64,000 nucleotides of DNA from Salinicola avicenniae (GCF_023736115.1 NZ_JAKQZC010000004.1:124001-188000), one strand, 5' to 3'; shown: positions 24,820-36,241, counted from the first letter of the stretch. Notes: generated by a model from the sequence alone, not told the origin. Numbers and translations: made by a program.

Positions 24820-25259
24820 ACCAGTGGAGGGCCAAGTCAATTGGCATCCCGAGAAGCCTGCTCGCCGGGCAGCGTCTCGGTGCCGGCCTGCTCGTGTTGA
24901 CCATGGCGCTGTTCGCCGGCTGCGCCGTGGTGCCCGAGGACCAGCCGCGCAGCATCTCGCTGACGTCGGCGCCGGACGCGACGCTGCGAGCGACACTGGC
25001 CATGCTCGCCGAGCGCGGCTTCGTCATTCGCCACGCCGACAGCGACCTGGCGCAGATCGATGCCGTCCAGGCCTCCCGTTCCGGCTACGAGATTCATGCC
25101 GAAGTCAGCAGTGGTGACACCGTGCCGCCCGGCCTGGTGCTGCGCAACGGCGATACCTATCTGACCCTGAGCGGGCGACGCGGCGGTCAGCCGTTGGGCG
25201 CGGTCGAGCTCGATCCCTTATTCATCGACGTGCAGCAACGGCTGGGGGCAGTGCCTTGA
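24816..25259 (+). CDS. Lipoprotein of unknown function, second of a paralogous pair
   Basis: This 147-residue protein has an N-terminal hydrophobic segment and lipobox LFAGC (Cys36). The mature part contains LRATLAMLAERGFVIRHAD, alignable with the upstream lipoprotein. The gene overlaps the upstream one by ATGA and the downstream DUF1007 gene by TTGA. No characterised family was recognised; location points to an envelope role beside a metal transporter. Confidence 0.8.
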   Translation: MNQWRAKSIGIPRSLLAGQRLGAGLLVLTMALFAGCAVVPEDQPRSISLTSAPDATLRATLAMLAERGFVIRHADSDLAQIDAVQASRSGYEIHAEVSSGDTVPPGLVLRNGDTYLTLSGRRGGQPLGAVELDPLFIDVQQRLGAVP

Positions 25260-25933
25260 GATTCGCTTCATTGATTGCCGGCGCTGCGCTGGGACTGGGC
25301 GGGCTGCTGGTGACGACCTCGAACGCCGAGGCACATCCCCACGGCTGGGTGGATATCAGCGTCGAGGGGCTGTTCGATGCGCAGGGCAACCTGACGGCAC
25401 TGCGCCAGCGCTGGCGCATGGACCCGTTCTACAGTCAGGTGGTGATGGAGGACATGTCGCGGGTGGCGGGCGATAGCTCGATGGCGGAGCGGCTCGATGC
25501 GCTCGGCCTGGAGATCCGCAACAACCTGGCCACGCAGGACAACCTAACTCATATCACGCGTGACGGTGAGCCGGTGGCGCAGGCCGCGGTCGACGATACC
25601 AACACCGAGTACCGCGACGATCGCCTGATCTTCAGCTTCGTGTTGCCGCTGGCCGAGCCGCAGCCGATGGCCGGGCACACCCTGCACTACCGAATCTTCG
25701 ACTCGACCTACTATATCGAGATGGTGCACGAGGCCAATGAGGATGGCTCGCAGCCGTTGCCGGAAGCGCTGACGCTCGACGATGCGCCGGCGGGCTGCAC
25801 GACGCATATCGCCAAGGCCGATCCGGACCCTGCCAAGGTGATGGAAGCCGCGATGCTCGATCGCACCGAGCAGGGCGAGCCGAACCTGGGGCGCTTCTTC
25901 GCCGAGACGGGGGCGATCACGTGTCCGGGCTGA
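25256..25933 (+). CDS. DUF1007-family periplasmic protein
   Basis: This 225-residue protein has a signal peptide (about residues 1-23) followed by AHPHGWVDIS, the conserved N-terminus of DUF1007. Members are often found next to NicO/RcnA-type nickel/cobalt transporters, as here, and are thought to act as periplasmic partners; the exact role is unknown. A TTG at 25256, overlapping the preceding stop, is the only start that keeps the whole signal peptide. The 3' end overlaps the transporter gene by 13 bases. Confidence 0.82.
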   Translation: MRFASLIAGAALGLGGLLVTTSNAEAHPHGWVDISVEGLFDAQGNLTALRQRWRMDPFYSQVVMEDMSRVAGDSSMAERLDALGLEIRNNLATQDNLTHITRDGEPVAQAAVDDTNTEYRDDRLIFSFVLPLAEPQPMAGHTLHYRIFDSTYYIEMVHEANEDGSQPLPEALTLDDAPAGCTTHIAKADPDPAKVMEAAMLDRTEQGEPNLGRFFAETGAITCPG

Positions 25934-27015
25934 TCCGTTCGCGGATCGGCTGGTCATTGGTCGGCGGCGTGGTACTGGCCGGTCTGATCTGGCTGGTTGC
26001 GCGCGAGTGGCAGCAGATCGGCATGCAGGTGGTGCTCTGGCAAGGGCGCCTCTATCACGCGCTGGTCGACGCCGTCGGCGCGATCAACCGGGCGCCGGGC
26101 GTGACGACGTGGAGCGTCCTGCTGGGCGTCAGCTTCGGCTACGGCGTGTTTCATGCCGCGGGCCCCGGTCATGGCAAGGTGGTGCTGAGCACTTATCTGG
26201 CCTCGCAGGGTGGCGCCTGGCGCCGGGCACTGGGGCTTTCGCTGCTGGCGTCGCTGCTGCAGGGCGTGACGGCGATCCTGCTGGTCGCCGTGCTGGTCTT
26301 CGGTTTCGGCTGGTTGACGCGAGAAGCGATGGGCAGCGTACAGCACGCCGAACTGGCCAGCTTCATGGTGGTCTCGCTGGTCGGTGCCTGGCTCTGCGGC
26401 CGCTCGCTGCTGCGGCTCTTCCGCGCTTATCGCCATCCGTCGCGTCGAGCCGCGGCTTCCTCGAGCGTGGGGCAGGTAACGCCTGGGTCCGCGATGGTCG
26501 CGGCCCACGCCGGGCGGGCCGCCGGGTTTGGCGTGCGCCCGGAGCCTTCGTCACCGCCGGCGGCGGGTTGTGGCTGCGGTCACGACCACCATATCGACCC
26601 GCAGACGGCGGGCGACTGGCGCACGGCGTTGTTGACCGTCTTCTCGATCGGTATTCGCCCGTGCAGCGGGGGCGTTCTGCTGCTGGGTGCGGCGGCACTG
26701 CTGGATCAGTTTTTCAAGGGCGTGGTGGCGGTCATGGCGATGTCGCTGGGCACGGCCCTGACCGTCTCCGCGTTGGCGCTGCTCAGCGTGCTGGCGCGGG
26801 AGTGGGTCAAGCGTCACCTCGGCACGCGCGCCGCTGGCCGGCCCTGGCAGGCCTGGTTCGGTCTGGCCGGAGGTGCGCTCATCCTGACGCTGGGACTCTC
26901 CTTGACGCTGGCCTGGTGGCAGCGTGGCGAGAGTGGCGCACCGCCGCTGTTGGGGACGCCTTCGATACAGACCGCGACACCGACGCCGAGCCCTTTTGGT
27001 GCTCGGCGCGACTAG
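25921..27015 (+). CDS. NicO/RcnA-type nickel/cobalt transporter
   Basis: This 364-residue inner-membrane protein of the NicO family has six to seven membrane segments. HAAGPGHGKVVLSTYLAS (about residues 78-95) is the family signature. A cytoplasmic loop with CGCGHDHH (about 218-225) is histidine- and cysteine-rich as in metal exporters. GIRPCSGGVLLL is the second conserved motif. The GTG at 25921 follows a G-rich ribosome site and overlaps the DUF1007 gene. Nickel or cobalt export is the likely role; metal and direction are not proven. Confidence 0.85.
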   Translation: MSGLIRSRIGWSLVGGVVLAGLIWLVAREWQQIGMQVVLWQGRLYHALVDAVGAINRAPGVTTWSVLLGVSFGYGVFHAAGPGHGKVVLSTYLASQGGAWRRALGLSLLASLLQGVTAILLVAVLVFGFGWLTREAMGSVQHAELASFMVVSLVGAWLCGRSLLRLFRAYRHPSRRAAASSSVGQVTPGSAMVAAHAGRAAGFGVRPEPSSPPAAGCGCGHDHHIDPQTAGDWRTALLTVFSIGIRPCSGGVLLLGAAALLDQFFKGVVAVMAMSLGTALTVSALALLSVLAREWVKRHLGTRAAGRPWQAWFGLAGGALILTLGLSLTLAWWQRGESGAPPLLGTPSIQTATPTPSPFGARRD

Positions 27016-27040
27016 GTTGCTGCCATCACGGCTTCAGTCG

Positions 27041-27466
27041 TCATTCGGTCAGCCCGGCTTCCTGCGCCAATCGGCGTAGCGTCTCGCAGCGGGCCTCGCT
27101 GGCGCCTTCCTCGTAGGCCTCGGCGCTGCCGTGACCCCAGATCGGGCCGGGCCAGGCATCATCGGTGCGAAAGCGCACGACCACATGCAGGTGGCACTGC
27201 GGCACGAGATTGCCGAGCGTGGCGATGTTGAGCTTGTCACCGCCGAAGTGGCGCATCATCGCTTCGCCGAGCTGGGTCGCTTCCTGCCACAGCAGGGTCT
27301 GCTCGTCGGCGGGCAGGTCGTAGATCTCGCTGATCTGCGGGCGACGCGGAATCAGGATGGCCCAGGGGTAGCGGGCGTCGCGACTCAGCCGGAGCTGGCA
27401 CAGGTGAAGATCGGCGACGGGGATGCTGTCCTGCTGCAGGCGGGAATCGAGCGTGAAGGTCGACAT
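27041..27466 (-). CDS. HIT-family hydrolase
   Basis: This 141-residue histidine-triad protein binds nucleotides and hydrolyses phosphoramidates or dinucleotides. The motif is QCHLHVVVR (about residues 89-97): the first two histidines, including the catalytic one, are kept, but the third triad position is Val. This occurs in related HIT proteins. The ATG at 27466 follows GGAGT. It is divergent from the entericidin genes and has no operon partner. Confidence 0.9.
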   Translation of the reverse strand: MSTFTLDSRLQQDSIPVADLHLCQLRLSRDARYPWAILIPRRPQISEIYDLPADEQTLLWQEATQLGEAMMRHFGGDKLNIATLGNLVPQCHLHVVVRFRTDDAWPGPIWGHGSAEAYEEGASEARCETLRRLAQEAGLTE

Positions 27467-27572
27467 GGTGACTCCGGTCGGGAAGGGCGAGCCGCCACTC
27501 TACGTCGCCGCCTGCGGGCGGTCGATAGTGGCGCTTCGGCCGCCGGCCGAATAACGGAAAAATGTGGTCAAG

Positions 27573-27598
27573 CTCGCGCGAACCGACTGGCGCGAGCG
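27573..27598. repeat. Inverted repeat between the HIT gene and the first entericidin gene
   Basis: Arms GCTCGCGC (27573-27580) and GCGCGAGC (27591-27598) pair perfectly around a 10-base loop in the divergent intergenic region. It could be a regulator site or an mRNA hairpin. No regulator is assigned. Confidence 0.5.
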
Positions 27599-27670
27599 CC
27601 GCCGGTGTTAGGATACGCGCTGAGCCGCCGGAGATAGCGTACCGGGCGGCATCCCTACGGAGATTTCCCG

Positions 27671-27799
27671 ATGAAAGCAGGATGGCGGTGGCTGGCCCTG
27701 ATCGGCCTGCTGGTGACGTTGAGTGCGTGCAACACCATGCACGGGTTGGGCGAGGACATCGAGCGCGGCGGCGAGAAGATACAGAACGCGGCCAGTTGA
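27671..27799 (+). CDS. Entericidin-like small lipoprotein 1
   Basis: This 42-residue lipoprotein has a hydrophobic signal, lipobox LSAC (Cys20), then NTMHGLGEDIERGGEKIQNAAS, the amphipathic tail typical of the entericidin (EcnA/EcnB) family. In E. coli the tandem ecnA/ecnB genes encode an antidote and a bacteriolytic toxin peptide expressed in stationary phase. A second copy follows 108 bases downstream. Which is toxin-like cannot be told from sequence. Confidence 0.85.
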   Translation: MKAGWRWLALIGLLVTLSACNTMHGLGEDIERGGEKIQNAAS

Positions 27800-27907
27800 G
27801 CGATTCGCGGGCAATCTTGCACCACTCTGCTATGGTGAATTCAGGTCGCCGACAGCGCGGCTTCTCCGGCTGCGGCTGGAGTCATAAACGTTAAGGAGGA
27901 CGATAAT

Positions 27908-28039
27908 ATGAAACGTTTGATTGCTTTGACGCTGCTCGCGCTCTTCGGCGCAGGTGCCCTGGCAGGTTGCAATACCGTCGGCGGTGCCGGTCAGGATATC
28001 GAGGAAGGCGGTGAAGCGGTGCAGGACGCCGCTAGCTGA
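27908..28039 (+). CDS. Entericidin-like small lipoprotein 2
   Basis: This 43-residue lipoprotein has lipobox LAGC (Cys21) and tail NTVGGAGQDIEEGGEAVQDA, closely parallel to the upstream copy but more acidic and without the extra Arg/Lys charges. A strong AGGAGGA lies 7 bases before the ATG. A 10-bp perfect hairpin (28048-28057 with 28065-28074) follows the stop and may end transcription despite lacking a U-tract. Confidence 0.87.
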   Translation: MKRLIALTLLALFGAGALAGCNTVGGAGQDIEEGGEAVQDAAS

Positions 28040-28047
28040 TACCTCGA

Positions 28048-28074
28048 CGCCCGGCCCCGCTCGTGGGCCGGGCG
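28048..28074 (+). terminator. Hairpin after the entericidin pair
   Basis: Perfect 10-bp GC-rich arms (28048-28057 and 28065-28074) with a 7-base loop start 8 bases after the stop codon. No T-run follows, so it may stabilise the mRNA or be a weak terminator. Confidence 0.5.
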
Positions 28075-28124
28075 CGCGATGCCTGACGCGCGCTGACGCG
28101 GTTTTAGCTTTATCCCACCCTGCG

Positions 28125-28213
28125 TACGGTTTCGCTTACCAACGTATCGTTTCGCCTATCAACGTGTCGTTTTGCCTACCAACATATCGTTTCTTCAACA
28201 ACGTATCGTGCCG
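28125..28213 (+). repeat. 20-bp tandem repeat array upstream of fdhD
   Basis: Three 20-base units (28125-28144, 28145-28164, 28165-28184), one 19-base unit (28185-28203) and a partial copy follow the pattern TATCGTTTCGCCTAYCAACG. The 20-base period is close to two helical turns, so repeated protein sites would sit on one DNA face. It fills the middle of the 328-base gap between the entericidin genes and fdhD. No other feature was seen there. Confidence 0.88.
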
Positions 28214-28367
28214 CGTGCCGTCCCTGCCCCCTCGTGTGACTCCAGCTCCTTCCAGCCGCAGCCAGCTGCCTGAGACCTGCGCGAGCGTGCTATCGTGATA
28301 CGCCCGCCGAGCGCCCCGGGACCCGCCCGGGAAGGCCCACACGCGACGGCGGGATAGGGAGTCCAAC

Positions 28368-29174
28368 ATGTCTGCATCATCTTCCCGTTCGCCGTCCGTA
28401 TCGCCATCGCCAGCCACGGCCGATGGCCCGTTGCTGGAACTCGAGGAGGCGAGCACGCTCGCGCTGGATGCCATGCCCGGCCCGCGCGAGTCGCCTATCT
28501 CCATCGTCTTCAACGACACCGCTTACGCCACGCTTCTGGCCACGCCGGATCAGCTGGAATCGCTGGCGCTGGGGTTCGCCTTCAGTGAAGGCGTGATCGA
28601 TCGCGCCGATGATGTCGAGCAGATCGAGATCGCGCCGAGCCGCCATGGTTTCCGGGTTCGACTGGCGGTCGCGCCGCGTATCGCCCGACGTGCCGAGAGC
28701 CAGTCCCGGGCGACGCTGTCGACCAGCGGTTGCGGTGCCTGCGGCGTGCAGGAGGAGTCCCAGCTACTGTTCGGCCTCACTCGGTTACCGACGTCATCCT
28801 TGCCGACAGCCGCGGCGATCACCGCGGGGTTGGAGACGCTGCGCGCACGCAGTGCTACCGGCATGCACCTGGCACTGGGGCTGGCGGCGGACGGTTCGCT
28901 GCGTTCGCTCGGGCAGGATATCGGCCGCCATAATGCCCTCGACAAGGTGATCGGCGACAGCCTGGGCGGCGCCGGCATGCCCGATATCGTGATGACCTCG
29001 AGCCGCTGCAGCCTCGAGCTGGTACAGAAGAGCGTACGGGCGCGTATCCCCGTGCTGGCGACACTCTCCTATCCCTCGACGTTGGCCGTGGACGTGGCAC
29101 GCCACTGCAATCTGACGTTGATCAACTGCCATCGTGGCAAGCGGCTGGAGCTGTTGAGTCGTGGCGACTGCTAG
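28368..29174 (+). CDS. fdhD: Formate dehydrogenase accessory sulfurtransferase FdhD
   Basis: This 268-residue FdhD protein transfers sulfur from IscS to the bis-molybdopterin cofactor of formate dehydrogenase-type enzymes. Residues about 121-125 carry CGACG, the CxxC persulfide motif, preceded by TSG; ALGFAFSEGVI (about 65-75) and GRHNALDKVIG are family motifs. The ATG at 28368 follows AGGGAG. It lies upstream of a formate-type channel and a YdeP-type molybdoenzyme, a likely client. Confidence 0.94.
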   Translation: MSASSSRSPSVSPSPATADGPLLELEEASTLALDAMPGPRESPISIVFNDTAYATLLATPDQLESLALGFAFSEGVIDRADDVEQIEIAPSRHGFRVRLAVAPRIARRAESQSRATLSTSGCGACGVQEESQLLFGLTRLPTSSLPTAAAITAGLETLRARSATGMHLALGLAADGSLRSLGQDIGRHNALDKVIGDSLGGAGMPDIVMTSSRCSLELVQKSVRARIPVLATLSYPSTLAVDVARHCNLTLINCHRGKRLELLSRGDC

Positions 29175-29412
29175 CGTGGATTCGATCTGCCGGGGGCGAT
29201 TGGTCGTGTATTGCCAAGGCGATGCTGCGCTCGAGCAGGCAGAAGCCGAGCGTTGCCATGGCAGGATTTTGGTTTAGCGCTTGCAATAAGCATGCGAATC
29301 GATTTTTGGCATGATATCCTGCGTCACTGTGACACACGGTTACATATCGCGAGCCAGTTCTCGCGCTTCCATCGCGAACGCGTGTTTTGATCCGCCACAG
29401 CAGAGACGTGCC

Positions 29413-30264
29413 ATGTCCTTCAATTCTCCTCAGGAAACGGCCCTTCAGGTCGTTTCCGCCGGCTACAAGAAAACCCAGACGCCCCTCGTACCGCTCCTTG
29501 TCCTGGGCTTTCTCGCTGGCGCCTTCATCGCCACCGGCTTTCTTCTCGACATCCGCGTGACCGGCACCATGCCGGCAGAGTGGGGCGGGCTTCGCACCTT
29601 CATCGGCGCATCCGTCTTTCCGATCGGTCTGGTCTTGACGCTGATCGCCGGCGGCGAGCTGTTGACCGGCAACATGATGACGCTGCCGATGGCGCTGTTT
29701 TCGCGTCAGATCGGCGTCGCCGCCCTGATCAAGAACTGGGTGCTGGTGACGATCTCCAACTTCGTCGGCAGTGTTGCCGTGGCCTACTTCTTCGGTCACT
29801 ACCTCGGCCTCACCGAGGGCAACTTCCTGGCCACGACCGTCACGATCGCTCAGCACAAGGTGGCCGCCGACTTCGGTCACGCCTTCGTGTCGGCGATCGG
29901 CTGCAACTGGCTGGTCTGCCTGGCGGTCTGGCTCGGCTTCGCGAGCAAGGACGTGGCCGGCAAGATCTTCGGCATCTGGTTCCCGGTCATGGCGTTCGTG
30001 GCGATCGGTTTTCAGCACGTGGTCGCCAACATGTTCGTGGTCCCGGCCGCGATCTTCGCCGGCGGCGTGACCTGGGCCGAGTACTTGCCCAATTTCGTCG
30101 CCGTCTTCCTCGGCAACGCCGTGGGTGGCGCACTCTTCGTCGGTCTGGCGTACCATCTCGCCTATCGTCCGGCGACAGCGGCGGCCGCTGTCGCGCAGGC
30201 TCAGGCGTCGCAGGGTGAGGCCAGCGTGGCGGCGAGCCGGGTTCGGCAGGCCGAGACGGCTTGA
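29413..30264 (+). CDS. Formate/nitrite transporter (FNT) family channel
   Basis: This 283-residue FNT-family channel has six membrane helices. Conserved stretches include GGELLTGNMM (about residues 82-91, end of helix 2 and the pore loop) and AIGCNWLVCLAVWL (about 159-172). FNT proteins conduct formate, nitrite or hydrosulfide as pentamers. Position between fdhD and a formate-dehydrogenase-like gene favours formate. The ATG at 29413 was chosen because the upstream extension is unlike the family N-terminus. Confidence 0.9.
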   Translation: MSFNSPQETALQVVSAGYKKTQTPLVPLLVLGFLAGAFIATGFLLDIRVTGTMPAEWGGLRTFIGASVFPIGLVLTLIAGGELLTGNMMTLPMALFSRQIGVAALIKNWVLVTISNFVGSVAVAYFFGHYLGLTEGNFLATTVTIAQHKVAADFGHAFVSAIGCNWLVCLAVWLGFASKDVAGKIFGIWFPVMAFVAIGFQHVVANMFVVPAAIFAGGVTWAEYLPNFVAVFLGNAVGGALFVGLAYHLAYRPATAAAAVAQAQASQGEASVAASRVRQAETA

Positions 30265-30379
30265 TCGGCCGGTCAAGCCGCGCCATCTTTCCAGACACTA
30301 GGTAATAGACGACGATGATCGGCACCTCGCGGATCGCGAGTGACGACGGTCATCGTCTTTGACGTATTCGGGAGTCAGC

Positions 30380-32720
<2,341 letters not shown>

Positions 32721-32728
<8 letters not shown>

Positions 32729-33017
32729 TCGGGACGACACCGAGAGCGAAGACCTGCAGCGCCAGCTCGCGGCGCTGCAGGCCTCGCATCCCGATCTTGA
32801 ACCGCTGGCGGCCCTGGTGCTGCTGGCGGTGCGTCAGTTCGGGGAGGGCCGTGACGCGCGCGGCGTCACGACGTCATTGCTGTCGCGAAAGCTCGGCATC
32901 GAGCACGCGCTGGTTCGTCGCGCCGCGGCGGATCTCGAAGCGGCCGGTTTCGTTGCCGCCGTGCCCGCCGGCGGCGCCAGCCCGGCACTGCGCCTGACGC
33001 TGGTCGTTCCGGCCTAG
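32721..33017 (+). CDS. Small winged-helix-like protein overlapping the YdeP-type gene
   Basis: This 98-residue protein has an acidic N-terminus, a helical stretch (about 12-40) and a pattern resembling a winged helix: TSLLSRKLGIEHALVRRAAADLEAAGFV (about 51-78). The TTG start at 32721 overlaps the upstream stop by 8 bases and has AGGCGAG in front, which implies coupled translation. No named family was recognised. It may regulate or assist the molybdoenzyme; that is inference. Confidence 0.68.
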
Positions 33018-33174
33018 CCGCGCGCCTCTCTCGCGTCACCGCGTCACCGCTGTTCCATCACCTCTCCAACGCTATTCCGACACCTCTCCACCGCTTTCCC
33101 GTTGCCGTTTTCCCGTTACCGCTTTACCGCGAACTCGGTACGTCCGTGGCTTCGGTCGTCGCTAAAGGTCGGCG

Positions 33175-33942
33175 CTAGCCGCCGAAGCTGAAACGTCGCT
33201 CCAGGCGTTCGAACGTCAGATCGGTGACGATCGCCAGTAAGCCCACCAGCAGGGCGCCCTGGGTCACGTAGGCCAGATTGTTGCCGACCAGCCCGGCGAT
33301 CAGCGGCGTGCCGAGGCTCTTGGCGCCGACGGTGGAACCGATCGTGGCGGTGCCGATGTTGATGATCACCGAGACGCGGATGCCGGCGATGATCACGCGC
33401 ATGGCCAGCGGCAGCTCCACTCGGCGCAGGATCTGCCAGCGGCTCATGCCGTTGCCGCGCGCCGCCTCGAGTGTGGCCTGGGGCACGGTGCCAAGCCCAG
33501 CGATGGTGTTCTGCACTACCGGCAGCAGACCGTAGAGCGACAGGGCGATGATCGTCGGCGCGAAGCCGAAGCCGGCCAGCGGCACGGCGATGGCGAGTAC
33601 CGCCGCGGGTGGAAAGGTCTGGCCAATGGCTGCCAGCGAGGAGACCATCGGTTCGAACTCGCGCCCCGCCGGGCGCGTGACGAACAGCCCCGCAATGATG
33701 CCGACCGTCACCGAGATCAGCGACGACACCAGGACCAGGCCGATATGCGCCAGCATCAGGTTGAGAAAGCTGTCGCGGGCGTAGAGCGGGTTGCCGAGAT
33801 CCGGAAACAGTGCCCGGAAAAGCGGTTCGAGCTGTGCCATGCCGAGCGTCAGGGCGATCAGCAGCAAGGTCATGAAGGGGAGCACGACACGGCCGCTGGC
33901 GCGTTGTCGCCAGCCTTGCCGGTTCGAGGTGGCAGGCGTCAC
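33175..33942 (-). CDS. yehW: Osmoprotectant ABC permease, YehW-like
   Basis: This 255-residue inner-membrane permease has about six helices and the ABC-permease EAA loop ([21 protein letters not shown], about 157-177). It belongs to the glycine-betaine/choline OpuB/YehW family. The GTG start overlaps the ATPase stop (GTGA). It is the last gene of the binding protein - permease - ATPase - permease operon, the same order as E. coli yehZYXW. Between its end and the upstream wHTH gene lie CT-rich short repeats. Confidence 0.88.
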   Translation of the reverse strand: MTPATSNRQGWRQRASGRVVLPFMTLLLIALTLGMAQLEPLFRALFPDLGNPLYARDSFLNLMLAHIGLVLVSSLISVTVGIIAGLFVTRPAGREFEPMVSSLAAIGQTFPPAAVLAIAVPLAGFGFAPTIIALSLYGLLPVVQNTIAGLGTVPQATLEAARGNGMSRWQILRRVELPLAMRVIIAGIRVSVIINIGTATIGSTVGAKSLGTPLIAGLVGNNLAYVTQGALLVGLLAIVTDLTFERLERRFSFGG

Positions 33943-35021
33943 GCGTTGTCTCCCGTGGCCGGAGGGGCGGCGAGCCCCATGATGCCGGCCATGCCGATTT
34001 CGGCCACCAGCCGGCCATCAGCGTCGACCACCGGCAGCACTGTGACGCGATACCAGACCATGCGCGATAGCGCTTCCTTCATGCTCATGTCCGCGGTGGC
34101 CGTCCAGGCGGGCGTGACCTCGGTCACGCGTTGCGCGTCGTCTAGCCGGGCGCCGGCCAGCGCGAGCGGGCGACCGTCGGCGTCGCACTGCCAGCGGTGG
34201 CTGGTGGCGGAGAGCGCGTCGTCGCCCGCGCCTTCGGCGCCGAGCTGCGGCGGGCGCTGATACTGATGCACCCAGCGCCGCGAGAGCAGCTTGAGGCCGA
34301 GATCGGCCTCGCCGATGAATTCGCGCACGAAATCGTTGGCAGGCTCGACCATCAGTTCGATGGGGCGGTCGTACTGCACCAGTCGCCCGCGATCGAGCAG
34401 CGCGATGCGGGTGGCGAGCTTGAGGGCCTCATCCATGTCGTGCGTGACGAAGACGATCGTCTTGCCGGTCTGCCGATGGACGCGTCGCATCTCCGCCTGC
34501 AGCACCTCCCGGGTGAGCGGGTCGACCGCGCCGAAGGGTTCGTCCATCAACAGCACTTCCGGATCGGCAGCCAGTGCACGGGCGACGCCGACGCGCTGCG
34601 CCTGGCCGCCGGAGAGCTGATGCGGGTACTTGTCGCGGAACTCGGCAGGCTCGAGATGGAACAGCGTCATCAGTTCGTCGACGCGGTCGTCGATGCGCGA
34701 TTTGGGCCACTTGAGCAGCTGCGGCACCGTGGCGATGTTTTGTGCCACGCGCCAGTGGGGGAAGAGACCGGTGGACTGGATGGCGTAGCCGATCCGGCGG
34801 CGCAGCTGTTCGACGGGCAGGGTGGCGATATCCTCGCCGTTGAGCAGAATGCGGCCGCCGCTGAGCGGAATGAGTCGATTGATCATCTTCAGCGTGGTCG
34901 ACTTGCCGCAGCCGGAGGGGCCAATCAGGACGCCGAATTCTCCGCTGTCGAGCGTCAACGAAATCTCGTCGACAACGCGCTTGCCGGCGTAGGTCTTGGT
35001 CAGTCCCTGAAGTTCAATCAT
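33939..35021 (-). CDS. yehX: Osmoprotectant ABC transporter ATPase, YehX-like
   Basis: This 360-residue ABC ATPase has Walker [10 protein letters not shown] (about residues 34-42), signature [15 protein letters not shown] (about 136-150), Walker B VLLMDEP and the H-loop histidine in VTHD. A C-terminal CBS-type region (about 310-350) is typical of the quaternary-amine transporter subfamily and may sense ionic strength. The ATG at 35021 follows AGGAG; the codon just before it (TTG) is not the start. It couples to the downstream permease. Confidence 0.92.
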   Translation of the reverse strand: MIELQGLTKTYAGKRVVDEISLTLDSGEFGVLIGPSGCGKSTTLKMINRLIPLSGGRILLNGEDIATLPVEQLRRRIGYAIQSTGLFPHWRVAQNIATVPQLLKWPKSRIDDRVDELMTLFHLEPAEFRDKYPHQLSGGQAQRVGVARALAADPEVLLMDEPFGAVDPLTREVLQAEMRRVHRQTGKTIVFVTHDMDEALKLATRIALLDRGRLVQYDRPIELMVEPANDFVREFIGEADLGLKLLSRRWVHQYQRPPQLGAEGAGDDALSATSHRWQCDADGRPLALAGARLDDAQRVTEVTPAWTATADMSMKEALSRMVWYRVTVLPVVDADGRLVAEIGMAGIMGLAAPPATGDNA

Positions 35022-35034
35022 CAAAGGCTCCTGG

Positions 35035-36234
35035 TCATCGGGCGCCCGGGGGTTGGCTAAGACTCACCAGCAGTTGCAGCAGGAAGTCGGCGATCACGGC
35101 GAGCACGATGGTCGGGATCGCGCCCAGCAGTACCAGGTCGATGGCGTACTGGCCGAGCCCCTGAAAAATGAAGGCACCGAAGCCGCCCGCCCCGATCAGG
35201 GCGGCCACCACCACTAGCCCGATCGCCTGCACCGTCACGATACGCAGGCCGGAAAGAATGACCGGTAGCGCCAATGGCAGCTCCACGCGCCACAGGATCT
35301 GCCGCGCAGTCATGCCCATGCCACGTGCCGCTTCACGCGTGGCAGGTGGGACGCCGGCTAGCCCGGTATAGGTGTTGCGCACGATCGGCAGCAGCGAGTA
35401 GATCACCAGCGCGATGATCGCCGGCGCTACGCCGATACCGCCTACGCCCAGTGCTCCCAGCCAGGGCACGGCGTTGCCCAGCGCCGCGAGCGGCGCGATC
35501 AGCAGACCGAATACGGCGATCGAGGGCAGTGTCTGGAACACGTTGAGCACGCTGAACAGGACATTGCGCGCCCGCGTCTGGCGGTGTACCAGGAGCCCCA
35601 GCGGCAGGCCGATCAGCAGTGCCGGCAGCAGTGCGCCGAACACCAGCTGCAAATGGCGGATCAGCTGGTCGATGAAGTTGCCGTGCTGATTGGCGAACTC
35701 GCGCATGATCGACAGCGGCGACAGCAGATCGCTGGCGAAACAGGCGACGATGATCGCCAGCCCGACGCCGAGATAGCCGGCTCGTGCGGCGGCGCCAAGG
35801 CGCAGACGCTGCCAGGCATCGATCGCGATCAGTGCCGCGACCAGTAGCAGCACCCAGAAGGTGGCCCCTTGAGAGACGCGCGCGGCAGGCGAGGCGTCGG
35901 CCAGAGCACGATGGGCATAGTCGCCGAGCGCGAAGAGATCGAGCGCCAGCAGGACCGGCGGGACGCACAGTGCCAGGCTGCTGGCGGCCCGCGGCCCGAA
36001 AGGACGAGAGAGGGCCGCCACCAGCAGCATGGCGAGCAGCAGCAGCAAGGCGGCGAGCTGCCACCCGACGAGCGCCTGCCAGACCATGACCGACTGGCCT
36101 GAGACCAGACGGTTGGGGGCCATGGCGGCGAAGGGCAATAGCGCCAGGCTGGCGAGCGCGGCGAGCGTCAGCGTCAGCAGGACGCGGTTGCCGATCACGC
36201 CGGGGCGATCGGTAGCGACGGCGGTTTCATGCAT
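35035..36234 (-). CDS. yehY: Osmoprotectant ABC permease, YehY-like
   Basis: This 399-residue permease is larger than YehW because of an N-terminal block of extra membrane helices (about residues 15-185). The transport domain follows with the EAA loop TREAARGMGMTARQILWRVEL (about 300-320). This long-form permease is diagnostic of the YehY type. The ATG at 36234 lies 7 bases after the binding-protein stop; an upstream extension overlaps that gene and was rejected. Confidence 0.9.
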   Translation of the reverse strand: MHETAVATDRPGVIGNRVLLTLTLAALASLALLPFAAMAPNRLVSGQSVMVWQALVGWQLAALLLLLAMLLVAALSRPFGPRAASSLALCVPPVLLALDLFALGDYAHRALADASPAARVSQGATFWVLLLVAALIAIDAWQRLRLGAAARAGYLGVGLAIIVACFASDLLSPLSIMREFANQHGNFIDQLIRHLQLVFGALLPALLIGLPLGLLVHRQTRARNVLFSVLNVFQTLPSIAVFGLLIAPLAALGNAVPWLGALGVGGIGVAPAIIALVIYSLLPIVRNTYTGLAGVPPATREAARGMGMTARQILWRVELPLALPVILSGLRIVTVQAIGLVVVAALIGAGGFGAFIFQGLGQYAIDLVLLGAIPTIVLAVIADFLLQLLVSLSQPPGAR

Positions 36235-36241
36235 GGACGAC

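Noticed and set aside
29308-29323. Sigma-54-like element TGGCATG...CTGC upstream of the FNT gene
   Set aside because: The GG-to-GC spacing is one base too long and the -12 element lacks TTGC.
29328-29344. CRP-like site TGTGA-N7-TTACA upstream of the FNT gene
   Set aside because: The spacer is 7 rather than 6 bases and the second half-site has a mismatch.
33018-33174. CT-rich short repeats between the wHTH-like gene and yehW
   Set aside because: Repeats are irregular (accgcttt / cccgtt variants) with no clear unit or gene; judged simple low-complexity sequence.
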